A DNA stretch of 64,000 nt from Phoronis australis (lineage: Eukaryota > Phoronida > Phoronidae): assembly GCA_002633005.1 (NCBI GenBank), contig NMRA01000397.1:333176-397175 (forward strand), in the 5' to 3' direction. The translations under genes were made by a program, and so were the position numbers. The stretch's first letter is position 1; the number at the start of each line of letters is the position of its first letter. Shown here one piece after another: positions 54,118 to 64,000 of this stretch. The notes under the pieces were generated by a model. The model was not told the origin of the DNA. It saw nothing but the letters and a program-made list of their open reading frames with translations, and searched no databases.

Positions 54118-54572
54118 AATTTTTTTTTAATATTTATTACGAAATCTTCAAAATACAATGAATATACATAACCAGAAAGAGGCATTAGATCTGGGTAAAA
54201 AATACAAAGAAGTCTATATACAATGATTATATACGAATACATAAATAAAAAAAATCTGATGTTAAGAATACAATGATATATGACAACGAATGAAAATAAT
54301 TCATTTTCATACAGATGTATAAAATTCTATCCACTCACACTAAGAGATTTAATGTTATAAAGAAATTCTGATACTATTTCAAATAAAACCTTATTTTCGT
54401 TTGAGTTCAAGTTTAAGTTCTTGACATCCATATAGAAAGAAATTAATTTTGTTGTACAATTGCGGAATTTCAGAGTATTTTTTATAAACATTGGTGTATT
54501 GTTCGAGTGCCTGGAAGAGCTGTACCCTCTCCTCCTTGCATACCTCACAAGCAAAGAAAACATGAGGATATG
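54118..54572 (-). mobile_element. LINE 3' end, antisense insertion
   Basis: On the minus strand a frame ends with YPHVFFACEVCKEERVQLF, a cysteine pattern typical of LINE ORF2 C-termini, then a stop, a short 3' region and a poly(A) tail. The tail is seen as T9 on the plus strand at 54119-54128. It abuts BEL/Pao sequence on the left and the single N at 54573 on the right, so its 5' part is missing. Confidence 0.55.
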
Positions 54573-54652
54573 NTGGGTGTCTCCATTTTTGGCCTTGAAA
54601 AGCAAATTTTTACTAGATAAGAAAAGTTCAAATTAAATAAGAAGCTGTTGAG
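54573..54652. mobile_element. Single-N join plus end of the palindromic element
   Basis: Straight after the N at 54573, 79 bases repeat the right end of the element at 52329-53610, from TGGGTGTCTCCATTTTTGGC to GAAGCTGTT. It matches the left arm of that element slightly better (AAAAGCAAATT). This is either a second copy cut by the scaffold join or a mis-joined end of the first. Confidence 0.8.
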
Positions 54653-55710
54653 AACGTAATATCAGATTATTGCCCTCACGACAGCAATGCAAACAGTGTG
54701 CTTCTAGTGGTGTTGTTTTAATATCATGAAATTAGTCATTAGATAGTGCAAAATACGCCGAATCCATTAGTTATTGGAAATGTGATGTCATCTTTACAAC
54801 AAAAACGTGTATGACAAATTTCCTGAAAGAACATCAAAGAGCTCTAAAGGTATAATAGAGATAAAGGGAGAAAATAAGTTTGCAACTAGAACGCACATTG
54901 GTATTCAGAGTCAACCAAACTCCTGGGCAACCATTGTCACATATATAGGAAAACATGCACCTGCTAAAGTTCACAACCATCTTGGCAACTTGCAAAGGTC
55001 AAGGTTTAAAAATAAAAAAATCACCAACGGGCTACACCACAGCTGTCAGACCCAAGAGAAAATCAACGTCTGCCATGGTCTTCCCATCGGAAACACAACT
55101 AACTACAACTCGAGAGCACTTTGACAGTTAAAGAGGCTGATACCGAAATAATAAGAATGACCACTAGGTGGTGCAGAATACATCGAATACATCAAAAATT
55201 GGAAAGGCGTAGTTTGTTGTTTTCTTAAAAGAAGCATATTTTGACAAATTTCACAAAAATCCATCTTCGAACTCCTAAGATACGGATGAAAACGTAAAAA
55301 ATAAAAGTGTCAATAGGGGTAAACAGTTGTCGTCATGTGTAACCATCTCCATAGGAAAATGTTTGCCAATTTGACAAAGATCCTCCAAAGAGTTATGGAG
55401 ATACAGCAGTGGACATAAAACATTGCTAAGTTTATAATAGATTTAGTAATTACCAATTAGTGACTGGTCCATAAAAATTCTTACTACATTTGACTCAAAG
55501 ATGTGCCCATGTGTTACTTGGAAATATTTGTTTAGTATGCTGTTATTATCTTAAAAGTTAAGATGTCTTCAAGTCCGCGATGCAAAACTTCGCAATTTTC
55601 ACAGTAATTAAATATGGCTGTGAAGTCAGAAAACAATAAGAGACATATTTAATTCATTCAAATTCATTAAATTCAATGCATTTTCTACCTAAACATTTGT
55701 TTTGTACTTT
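54653..55710. other. Intergenic, weak internal repetition
   Basis: Phrases such as GACAAATTTC followed by AGAGCTC or AGTTATGGAGATAC recur about every 300-400 bp, hinting at old diverged tandem units. No gene was recognised. Confidence 0.35.
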
Positions 55711-55766
55711 TTTTAGATGAACAAGGTACCAACATCTGACCATAGGAACACTTACAGTAGAGTCCA

Positions 55767-55960
55767 TTAAATCAGTTTTGGCCACAATAACATCAAAAAC
55801 CGGACAATCGCCGCACAAATAAAAAAGTTCATGTTCAATTCAACGTTTCGTCTTTTCATATTTATGTAAATATGATCCTGATGATGTCTTATGAAAAGAC
55901 GAAACGTTGAATTGAACATGAACTTTTTTATTTGTGCGGCGATTGTCCGGTTTTTCAACT
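55767..55960. mobile_element. Hairpin MITE nested in the left arm
   Basis: The 194-bp insert is flanked on both sides by TAGAGTCCA (55758-55766 and 55961-55969), a 9-bp target duplication. It contains a perfect 66-bp inverted repeat (55795-55860 and 55890-55955) with a 29-nt loop. The opposite arm of the host element lacks the insert, which supports a true insertion. No coding capacity. Confidence 0.82.
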
Positions 55961-57289
55961 TAGAGTCCACCTTAGTATATACGGAAATGGACGTCTGCTG
56001 TTGTCTGCAACTCCTGGGGACCTTACAATGGGCCCAATCATGAACTAGCCTAGATATTCGAGGTACCGGCCAAAACAGATTTAAAACGAAAAATAGTAAC
56101 CCATCGAACACCGAATGACCCATGGCAGACAAATTGCACTCTGGAATGGCTCCGGCACAGCCAAAGAGGGCCCCCAAAAATGAGCTAGCTCATACATCCG
56201 AGGTAGCACAAAAACAATCCCATGTGATTCAATACATGTCACTGATAACAAATGCCCATGTAAGATAAAATGCACTCTGCGTTGTGCACGCCAGAAACCC
56301 CCAAAAATGTGAACCACGGTATGACATTGGAAATTTGAGCTAGATTAGATATTCGAGGTACCAACCAAAACTGATGTAAAACGAACAATAGTACCGCAAT
56401 GAACACCGGATGACCCTTGACATACTTATTGCACTATGTAATGGGTCAGCCAGAAACCAGAAAAGGGAACCTCAAAAATGAGCTGGCTCTGCGTACAATC
56501 GAGGGGCCACATAAAACCAATTCCATGTGATTCAATTCATGTCACTGATTACTAAATGTCCCATGACAGGCAAAATTCGCTCTGGGTTGCGCCTACCAGA
56601 GACCCCCCCAAAAAAAAATGTCAACGATGCACTGTACAAATTGCACCCTGAAAAGAGTCCACCAGAAACTCAAAAGGGACGCCCAAAATGAGCTAGCTCA
56701 TATATTCGAAGTACCACAATAAACAATTCCGTGTGATTCAAATAGAAGTTACTTGTTACTAAATGCCCTGTGACAGACAAAAACTTATTCTGGGTTGTGC
56801 GCGCAAGCAGCAGAAATCTCAACCATGCGTGATATATTAATTAGACAATGATTATCCCGGATAAATCTTGGTAGAGCTTTGTAGATCAAGAATTTCGATA
56901 AACAAGGTGTGATCACGTGCTTAGTGTGCAGTTCATGGCGAATTCTTGTATTTCCGGAATACTTTTACGTGTACTGAACTCTCTACTTGCTTAAAATGAA
57001 TAATGAGTGCCAAATGGATGGTGTCGGAAAGTAAGCATTTTGGAAAATAACACTAAAACTTTGGGGTACCAGGAATTTTCAAAAAACCAACCCATTGAGT
57101 GATAGACTGCAGCTAGTATAGTATAGTATAATGAGCTATCAAAACTGACCCTAAATTTACGTTGAATTGAGGAACCTTGAAAATGATTCTCAAAAAGTCC
57201 TTTCATTACGTTGACAACTAAACAAATGCTTTTGAAGAAAAGCAAGAGACTGTTTTTAAAAATCGTTTTTAATCAAAATAATCTAGAAA

Positions 57290-57465
57290 TAATCATCGCA
57301 ACGCTTTCAAATAGCCACACAATAATTACAATGACATCAGTGTCAGAAGCCCTGATCAATGCATTGCAATTTGAGTCAGCTAAGTGGAAGGTAAGAAGCT
57401 TGTCGACCTCTTCATATGAACCTTGAGAATCTGGTGGATGATCAGATGCCGTAGTACCACTGTAA
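57290..57465 (-). pseudogene. Fragment with EEVDK...SDTDV motif
   Basis: The minus frame reads SYEEVDKLLTFHLAD and then IRASDTDVIVIIV. An (H)EEADT-type block followed by a DTDV strand is a pattern I know from uncharacterised transposon-associated animal proteins. Only this fragment is left, so the identity is tentative. Confidence 0.3.
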
Positions 57466-58885
57466 GAAAGGCGAATACAGTTTGTCATCACGTCAGACAG
57501 CAAGTGTTTTCTCCCCAAGAAATGGTCCATATAGGTCTTTCTGCCATTCTTGTCAGAGGAAGGTTTCCAATTGCCCTTAAAATGTTCCTTTCTGCATACC
57601 AGGAGTTTTCCAACAAGACATTTTTGGGTGTTAAATTCATTTTACGTTGTTTTACGGAAAGAAGTTAATTTGTCCTAAATAAAAAGTTTAGGCCCTAAAA
57701 ACAGGTTTGCTTAAGTAACTTTCTTATTTTGTAGTATTTTCCTACACCTACTGTTATCTGTCATACTTGACTACACCTGTGAACTAAAATTTAAAAAAAT
57801 AGAAGTTTACCTTGTAAAAGAACCCAATCCAGCACTTCGTGTTACTGACAGCATACTGTGTATTTTTCAATTGGCAGGCAGAATGCCCCAGTTTTTGATT
57901 TTTTCACCATGCCGACACACCATCTAAATGTCTCGCTTTTTGATGTACGGCTGAATTAAGATAATATCACATACAATTGTAATTTCCCTTGCAACATACA
58001 GGTAGCTATATTTTCCCGCTCGACTAAAATGGAAAAAACAAGAACTTTTCTATACTTCGTTATGCTACAGCAGCTGCGGTCTTAATCATCACGCAATGTG
58101 TTGTTTTAGTTTGATAGTTCCTAGTATCCAAGGCAGTCAGTGTGACGCAATTATTAATGTTAAGCAAGGAGAGAGTTCACGTTTAGCTACATGTAGTACC
58201 TCGAATATTTAATCTAGCTCAAATTTTCAATGGCATGCAGCGGTTGAAATTTTGGGGGATTCTGGCGGGCACAACCCAGAGTGTGTTTTGACTGTCATGG
58301 GGCCTTTAGTGATCAGTGACATGTATTAAATCACATGGAATTGTTTTTTGTGGTACCTTGAATGTATGAGCTAGCTCATTTTTGGGGGGTCCTTTTTGGT
58401 TTCTGCTGGACCCATTCCAGAATGCAATGTGTCTGTCATGGGTCATTCGGAGTTTGGCAGGGCGGTACTATTGTTCTGGTACCTCGAATATCTAGAGTAG
58501 CTCATTTTTTGACCCCCTGGTAAGGTCCCCAGGGGCTGCACCCAGAGTGCACTGACAACGGCAGACGTCCATTTCCGTTTATACTGTCAGGTGGGCTGAC
58601 TGCTCCTGTATTCAAATGTTGGTACCTCATCTACAGTGAATGCTGCATGTAAGTGCTCCGGGCTACAGGTCCTCCGGCAATATTGTTCTTGATGTTGCTA
58701 GTGGTATGGTCAGTGTGGTCGATAGCGTCAACGGCAATGTTGCGGCGTCGTGATTGTTTTGGTCTAATTGGGGTCAATGCATATGTCATAATACCTCAGT
58801 TTCTGCTTCAGTCTAATTCATCAAGTGTCGCTCTGGCAAAACGATTTCCCTGCACTTCGTGATGGGAGAAAATGCGCTGCCTTAC

Positions 58886-59184
58886 CTGGAGTGTTTTTCA
58901 GCGCGTTTAATAAATAGGAACCATCCTTTTCCAAGGCTTCCAATAATGCATCATAAGCAGGTTGTCCTCGTTTCTGTATAATAGCTAGTAGATCAGTATT
59001 GATTTCCTCTGGACGTTTTATGCCCTTCGTTATGTCCCAACGAAAACCGATGTATTCGTAATTTGTCAATATCTTGCTGGGGCTGATATTCAAGTAAGTG
59101 AGGACAACTTCCGGAATCATATCATTCTGCAAGTCCACATAATTATACTGCAGCCTCCATTTCCACTCATTGGACATGTTTTGC
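58886..59184 (-). CDS. CARD-domain exon (first coding exon)
   Basis: The exon begins after CTCTTTTCAG (AG at 59186-59185), has its ATG at 59177, and ends at ACTCCAG/GTAAGG (donor 58885-58880). It encodes about 97 residues starting MSNEWKWRLQYNYVDLQ. The predicted helices and the late block LLAIIQKRGQPAYDALLEAL with YLLNAL match the pattern of a caspase-recruitment (CARD) domain, a six-helix death-fold module that assembles apoptosis and innate-immunity complexes. Other death-fold types are possible. Exons further down the minus strand were not recognised before the transposon at 58640, so the remainder is unknown or interrupted. The 5' untranslated exon lies upstream. Confidence 0.6.
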
Positions 59185-59355
59185 CTGAAAAGAGAAACAA
59201 ACTATTATTAATCTTTTTGCGTTTTTCAAAAACGGCATTGTATATGCCAATTTGGGAAATTTTGTGATCAGTAAAGTCCAGGGTCACAATTAATACCCTG
59301 ATAAAGGGACACCAAACCAAAATAGATGTACATATATTATATTCATATTGCAACT

Positions 59356-59406
59356 GAAAACACACACACAAGCGCACACACGAACACACACACACGCACA
59401 CTCACA
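59356..59406. repeat. Impure (CA)n microsatellite
   Basis: CA dinucleotides interrupted by AG, CG and CT. Confidence 0.9.
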
Positions 59407-59724
59407 CCTACACACAAATGGGTAGTAAAAGGCAAAAGAAGATAAGAACCATTTTGATGTCGTGATTGACAGTAAATTCCACCTAGATTCTTTTCCATTT
59501 TATTCCAGTTGAAAGTCTTTCGTCATAATGCGTCTTAACGGCTGCAAGCTCATCACAAGCTTTTGATGGCATTAAAATGTCTCATTATGTAGAATGACCA
59601 AACATGTTGACCTAATGTTCGCTTGCAGTGCACTAACCAACATGAATCTATACAACTTGATCAGTGCTATTACAATTCATTAGTTCCAGTGAGTCGTGAA
59701 AGTTTTGCAAATCATTACTCTATG

Positions 59725-59840
59725 CCTTTAATTACGCCACAATTAATTACTTTACGCTGTTACCTTACGCCACAAATAACTACTTAACGTCGCAAAAATT
59801 ACTTTACTCCGCAAATATATAATTTACGCCTCTAAGAAGA
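59725..59840. repeat. Diverged 20-22 bp tandem repeat
   Basis: About five loose units of the form TTACGCCACAAATAATTAC follow each other. Confidence 0.5.
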
Positions 59841-59862
59841 ATTAACCTAGGCACGTAAAGTA

Positions 59863-61560
59863 CTTTTCACGGACTTTGCAGTTAGTTCTACTAAAAGGGC
59901 TTGTAATGCACTGGATAAGGTCAATTAGTGCAAAGGTCACCTACAATTGAAAAGGTTATTTCTCTTATATTTTTCAAGGAATTCTCTTCAATTCCAGCAC
60001 ATTGGTGTAAACCTACATGCCAGTGAAATACCCTACTTTACTAAGCAATAGGGCCACCCAATCAGAGAAAATAGGTGAAAGGTCATTGAGTGCAAACTAA
60101 AATTTTGATCTAGACACTTCAAATTCACAAGTCTGATTGGCACAGGTAATTTAATTTGAAATCCAAAGTTTCAGGTCATTTAGTGCAAACATGGGTCATT
60201 AGGTACATTTTTCTTCAGAAAATTTGTCCTTTTCATTCACCAAGTATTCTGATGTGTCAACCGTTAGACAACTCTGATTCTCAGCAATAAATATACTTTT
60301 CACGGACTTTTGAGTTAATTCTATTAAAAGGGCTTGTAATGCACAGGATAGGGTCAATTAGTGCAAAGGTCACCTACAAGTGAAAAGGTTATTTCTCCTA
60401 AATTTTTAAAGGAATTCTCAATTCCAGCACATTGGTGTAAACTTACATGCCAGTGAAATACCCTACTTTACTAAGCAATAGGGCCACCCAATCAGAGAAA
60501 ATAAGTCAAAGGTCATTGAGTGCAAACTAAAATTTTGAGCTAGACACTTCAAATTCACAAGTCTGATTGGTACGTCTAATTCAATTCGAAATACAGTTTC
60601 AGGTCATTTAGGTGCATTTTTCTTCTGAAAATTTGTCCTTTTCATTCACCAAGAATTCTGATGTGTCATTCTTTGATTCTCAGCATTAAACACATTTTTC
60701 ATAGGCTTTGCAATAATTCTCCTCAAGACGCTTATAATGCACCGGATAGGGTCAGTTAGTGCAAAGGTCAACTAACGTTCAAAATGTTATATCCCCCCAT
60801 TTTTCAAGGAATTCTTTTCAAGTTCAGCACACTGGTGTAAGTCACCATGCCAATCGAACACCCTATTTTACTACACAATATGCCTAACCAATTAGAAAAA
60901 TAGGGCGAAGGTCATTGGGTGCAAACTAAAATTTTGAGCTAGAGACTTCAAAATTACATAATCTGTTTAGCAAATGCGATTGAGTTTGAATTCTAAATTA
61001 TCAGGTCCTTTGGTGCACTCATGGGGTCATTAGGTGCATTTTTCTTCGCAAAGTTTGACCAATTCATTCATGTTTTATTCTAAAGTGCTTAAAGTAAATA
61101 TTCTTTGCATTAACCACACTTTTAATCGAGTTTGCAATTATTCCCTCATCGGTGCTCCTAATGCACTGAAAGAGGTCAATTAGTGGAAAGGTCATTGAAA
61201 TATTATCATGTAATTTCTCCTACAACTTTAAAGAATTCCTTTTCATTTTGGTAAACGGGTTGCTGTCAGTAACTTCTCATAACAATTCCTTTAATACACA
61301 CGCGCAGAATACATTATTGTCACGCCGTGACAACAATCTTTCTAGTTCTTCTTATTCTTCTTCCGCCCAACTTTGAAGCTTAATAACTTCAAATTGGGTG
61401 CAGGTACGGTCTTTAAATTCAGCATATGACTTTTGGCAGTATATAAATTTTGATCTGTTATATAATCATATTCCATTTTGCACCGGAAGAGGTCGTTTGG
61501 TGCAAAGGTCATATAATTTTCAAAATGCTACTCCTTCAGTTTTAAAGCTCTTTTTCAAAA
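59863..61560. repeat. Second satellite-like block, 4-5 units
   Basis: Units of about 400-430 bp start near 59863, 60296, 60693 and 61120, with a partial one near 61470. Each has GGTCAATTAGTGCAAAGGTC, a CCAGCACATTGGTGTAA segment, an AAGGTCATTGAGTGCAAAC segment and CTAAAATTTTGAGCTAGA. The first two units are about 90% alike, later ones less. The GGTCATTA..GTGCAA phrase is shared with the block at 38-40 kb. Confidence 0.85.
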
Positions 61561-61644
61561 TTACACATTTGCTTACCTGTTACAAAGAAGGGGCGACAAG
61601 ACGTCAGACTGCATAGAAGCCTGACAACTATTGAGGCAGATAGT

Positions 61645-62782
61645 GGAGAGTGGGGTAAAACGGCACCCTTAGCTTTTAAGATCCATTACCCAAAAAGTAT
61701 ACAATGTATGTACAATGAATTAATCATGTTCGAAGACCTTACCTTGTTGTTTACAAAAAACATAATTAGTATAATTAAAATTTCACGGTCTTTGCCCAAG
61801 ACAGATTTGACTTTTTAAGGGGTGCTGGGCTGTTTTACCCTAACTTGCGGTTAAGACGGTCACTGCAGTTGGGTAAAACGGTACTGCTACTACTAACACA
61901 GATAAAATGTAATCATCGATTTATACAACAAAATTTCATAACAAGTCTTTTTCTTCTTTATACATTATACAATATGCGTTCTTAGCTTTTAAAAATTTCA
62001 CATGACGGAACTGGCAGTTTACATTTAATGTAGTAACTAACAATAAATTTTCCACCACGAGCAGTCGCTAGAGGCAGAGGTCACAGACGTAATATTCTTC
62101 TTCGCTATAATCTATCCCAGCACATTAGTAATGGGCCCATTCTGGTCTTTAAATCTACGCTTCAGAGTAGTTCTCGGTACTCCAAAGTGCCTTGCAGCAG
62201 TTTTACAGCCCATCTCTCTCCTTCTCATCGCGGCTATTGCCTTCTCCATGTCCTCCCTTTCCCACGCATTTCTTTAAGACGTTCTTATATATTTCCGCGA
62301 CATTATCTACAAAACAAAACATTAAAAATTATTTCTGCTATCTATTAAATATGTATGGGGTAAAACAGTCACCCTGTCCGTCTTATCCCACTGCCCAGCT
62401 GTCCGTCTTACCCGTTAATGATATCACCACAATCAAGCATGCACCGAGAAAACTAGTTAAGGTCATTTTAAGTTTTGTTGTCATTTTCTCATTCACAAGG
62501 CATTACTGTTAAGCTTAATCACACAATCAAGTTTATTTCGTACATTACATTTTCTAAATATGTTACGAAAGGGTGGTACTCACCTAACTTCGAGGGGCAT
62601 CAAATATTTCTTCCGACAACTTATGTCGTCTGCAGTTCTGCTAGATTCGCGTCAATATGTGGTTACGACCCTTATCAGTCGAGCAATAAAACGGCGTATT
62701 GGCCACCTGGCGCCAGCCTTGTTAAGCTAGAAAACTGAAGAAGTGGCCGTCTTACTCGTTGGGTCGTTTTACCCCACTCTCC
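61645..62782 (-). mobile_element. pogo-like DNA transposon (decayed)
   Basis: The ends are an 18-bp perfect inverted repeat, GGAGAGTGGGGTAAAACG (61645-61662 and 62765-62782). The phrase GGGTAAAACGG and its complement recur inside, near 61870, 62350 and 62410, as subterminal repeats. A psq-type helix-turn-helix is encoded on the minus strand (62112-62249). That domain is the N-terminal DNA-binding part of pogo-family transposases of the Tc1/mariner superfamily. No DDE catalytic domain is present, so this is an internally deleted copy. A TA duplication is not clear. Confidence 0.75.
62112..62249 (-). CDS. psq helix-turn-helix fragment of pogo transposase
   Basis: A 45-codon frame begins MEKAIAAMRRREMGCKTAA and continues HFGVPRTTLKRRF. 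This is the classic Psq pattern: a first helix with alternating Ala, then A(A)xxFGVPxxTLxxR. In complete transposases about 300 more residues with a DDE nuclease follow; here a stop comes soon after (TAG at 62114-62112). It either is a truncated remnant or the first exon of a DNA-binding peptide. Confidence 0.75.
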   Translation of the reverse strand: MEKAIAAMRRREMGCKTAARHFGVPRTTLKRRFKDQNGPITNVLG

Positions 62783-62859
62783 CCAAACATCACTGTAAGT
62801 ACACACATCGACATTTCAAGACTTCCAGGAAAGGCTGGATGGCAACTGGGGAAGACCAG

Positions 62860-64000
62860 TGACGCTGGAGACAGATGACTCCCAGGAATTAAAGACTGGA
62901 TTGGGGCAGGCAGGGCCAGCACCCCAGCCTGCAGTTCAGGTTATAGGAGCACCCATTCCCACGCTACGTCAAACCAAAATGATGCATGCCCTCAGTCTCC
63001 CGAGAGGTGGGAGAATGAGAGACTCACATCGGCGGATAACACGGAACCGACTTTGCAACGACCAAGGACTTTGAAACAGTTGACACTGACAAGAGGTGTT
63101 GTGCAAGGAGTAGTATGCAATTGTGGAAAGGTGTGCAAGAACATCCGTGGCTTACGTTTCCACCGATCAAGATCGTGGTGTGGTTATCAGGAAAATCAAG
63201 AGCAACGCGCAGAGGATCCCTCTGGTGAGACGTTAGAGGTACCCAGACAGGATGAACCCCACAGGGCTGGGAGTCTCCAAGCCGATGAGCCTTTAGATAA
63301 CGACCCTGTTTTCCTGGGATAGGAAAGGTCAGGGCAAGGCAGACCTCCACCATGCCCAAGAAGGAAGGGAGTGAAATGGCCAAATATGACAGAAGAAGCA
63401 GCATAGAAGGCTTTTGATGGGGATGTGCACAACATCATGAAGACAACTTTGATGGGCAGCGAAGAGAAGGTTGAGAGTCTCACCACAATCATTTACAACG
63501 TGGCTTTAGAGCGGCTTAGTGCACAGGAAGAGCGTACGAGAGCACCACGGCAGGAAGTTCCGAGAGGCAACAGACGGGAACGGCGCATTCAGGAAATACG
63601 AACTGAACTAAGAACACTTTTATGAAGGCTTTCCGCAAAGCCCAGGAGCACGAGAAGGTCGTGCTGCAGTGGCTTAGAGATGACTTACGGTATGAGCTCG
63701 GGCGCCTGCGGAATGCAGAGAGGTTACGTCGAGCCAAGAAGGAAAGAGCTAAGCGAAGGTCTCAGTTTGTCAAGGACCCCTTCAGATTTACAAAGACCTT
63801 ACTGGGGAAGAGAGATCAGGCGAGTTGCAGTCAAGCAAAGGGGCGATAAAGCAACATCTCCAGCTCATGGAGACGACAGACGAGATGTGCCCCTCGGAGT
63901 GTATTTGAGAGTGGAGGCTGTGAATAGGCCAGAGAGTGAATTAGACATGGAAGAACCTACGTGGAAGGAACTGCTGCAGGTGGTTAAGAAAGCTCGATCG
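62860..64000 (+). mobile_element. LINE, 5' part, continuing beyond the window
   Basis: In shifting plus frames the sequence gives a Cys/His segment CNCGKVCKNIRGLRFH (about 63116-63170), a linker with RRERRIQEIRTELRTLL, then NAERLRRAKKERAKRR and PFRFTKTLLG (63700-63810), and at the window end EPTWKELLQVVKKARS. This series (zinc-finger-like motif, basic coiled region, then the stretch before the reverse transcriptase) is the start of a non-LTR retrotransposon ORF found in many marine invertebrates. The breaks at 63320, 63624 and 63849 show it is decayed. The reverse transcriptase itself would lie past the window. Confidence 0.75.

Larger units (their letters stand above)
55716..58640. mobile_element. 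DNA element with long inverted arms
   Basis: The left arm (55716-56345, including a 194-bp insert) and the right arm (58190-58640) are diverged reverse complements, starting TAGATGA..AGGTACCAACAT. Shared blocks include CGGAAATGGACGTCTG, CCTGGGGACCTT, TATTCGAGGTACC, ATGAGCTAGCTCAT and CATGTGATTCA. The left side also has three 210-300 bp tandem units around 56180, 56479 and 56690. The middle holds only a short protein-like fragment (57290-57465). This is the structure of a fold-back or long-TIR DNA transposon. Confidence 0.65.

Noticed and set aside
55767-56317. Minus-strand frames of 78-136 codons over the inverted arm
   Set aside because: They span a transposon arm and its hairpin insert and have no domain; the mirror arm does not keep the frame.

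Overview
This is a piece of an animal nuclear genome, AT-rich and full of transposons. It contains genes with GT-AG introns, a Toll-like-receptor-type LRR/TIR locus, a CARD-coding exon, and fragments of metazoan element families: a Helentron, BEL/Pao, LINEs, pogo and a possible THAP element. This mix fits a marine invertebrate, perhaps an invertebrate deuterostome such as a hemichordate or lancelet. I cannot name the species, and a mollusc, annelid or cnidarian is not excluded.

The main content is one giant nonribosomal peptide synthetase (NRPS) gene on the minus strand (7105-22443). It has a coding exon of about 14.3 kb, a phase-1 intron of 395 bp, and a short last exon carrying most of a thioesterase. 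The domain order is (half C)-A1-T-E-C-A2-T-C-A3-T-E-C-(remnant A)-T-TE. The gene looks broken at position 15608, but the break is a single N flanked by two 654-bp copies that differ at 9 positions and have no indels. The simplest reading is two contigs with overlapping allelic ends that were abutted, not merged. Counting the overlap once gives about 4,762 residues. A1 has a pocket code close to that of cysteine-activating domains. The two E domains predict two D residues. The last module has lost almost all of its A domain.

Layout: 1-5.8 kb holds an intronless ORF of unknown function and a THAP-like fragment between inverted ends. 5.8-7.1 kb is the NRPS 3' flank, and 7.1-22.4 kb is the NRPS gene. 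22.5-29.6 kb is intergenic with small repeats. 29.7-32.0 kb is a decayed LINE interrupted by a likely solo LTR. 32.4-34.7 kb is a broken Toll-like receptor gene (minus). 37.5-40.1 kb holds tandem repeats (trinucleotide, a 16-bp minisatellite and a 0.4-0.7 kb satellite). 41.6-49.4 kb is a decayed Helentron with minisatellites. 49.9-54.1 kb is a decayed BEL/Pao element interrupted by a palindromic satellite-cored element (with a 606-N gap) and by a LINE 3' end. 55.7-58.6 kb is a DNA element with long inverted arms and a nested hairpin MITE. 58.9-59.2 kb is a CARD-coding exon (minus). 59.9-61.6 kb is a second satellite block sharing a motif with the first. 61.6-62.8 kb is a pogo-like element with a psq helix-turn-helix. 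From 62.8 kb to the end lies the 5' part of another LINE.

Apart from the NRPS, the CARD exon and the ORF at 2642, nearly all recognisable coding sequence is mobile-element or pseudogene material. I see no obvious partner genes for the NRPS (phosphopantetheinyl transferase, transporter, tailoring enzyme) in the window.
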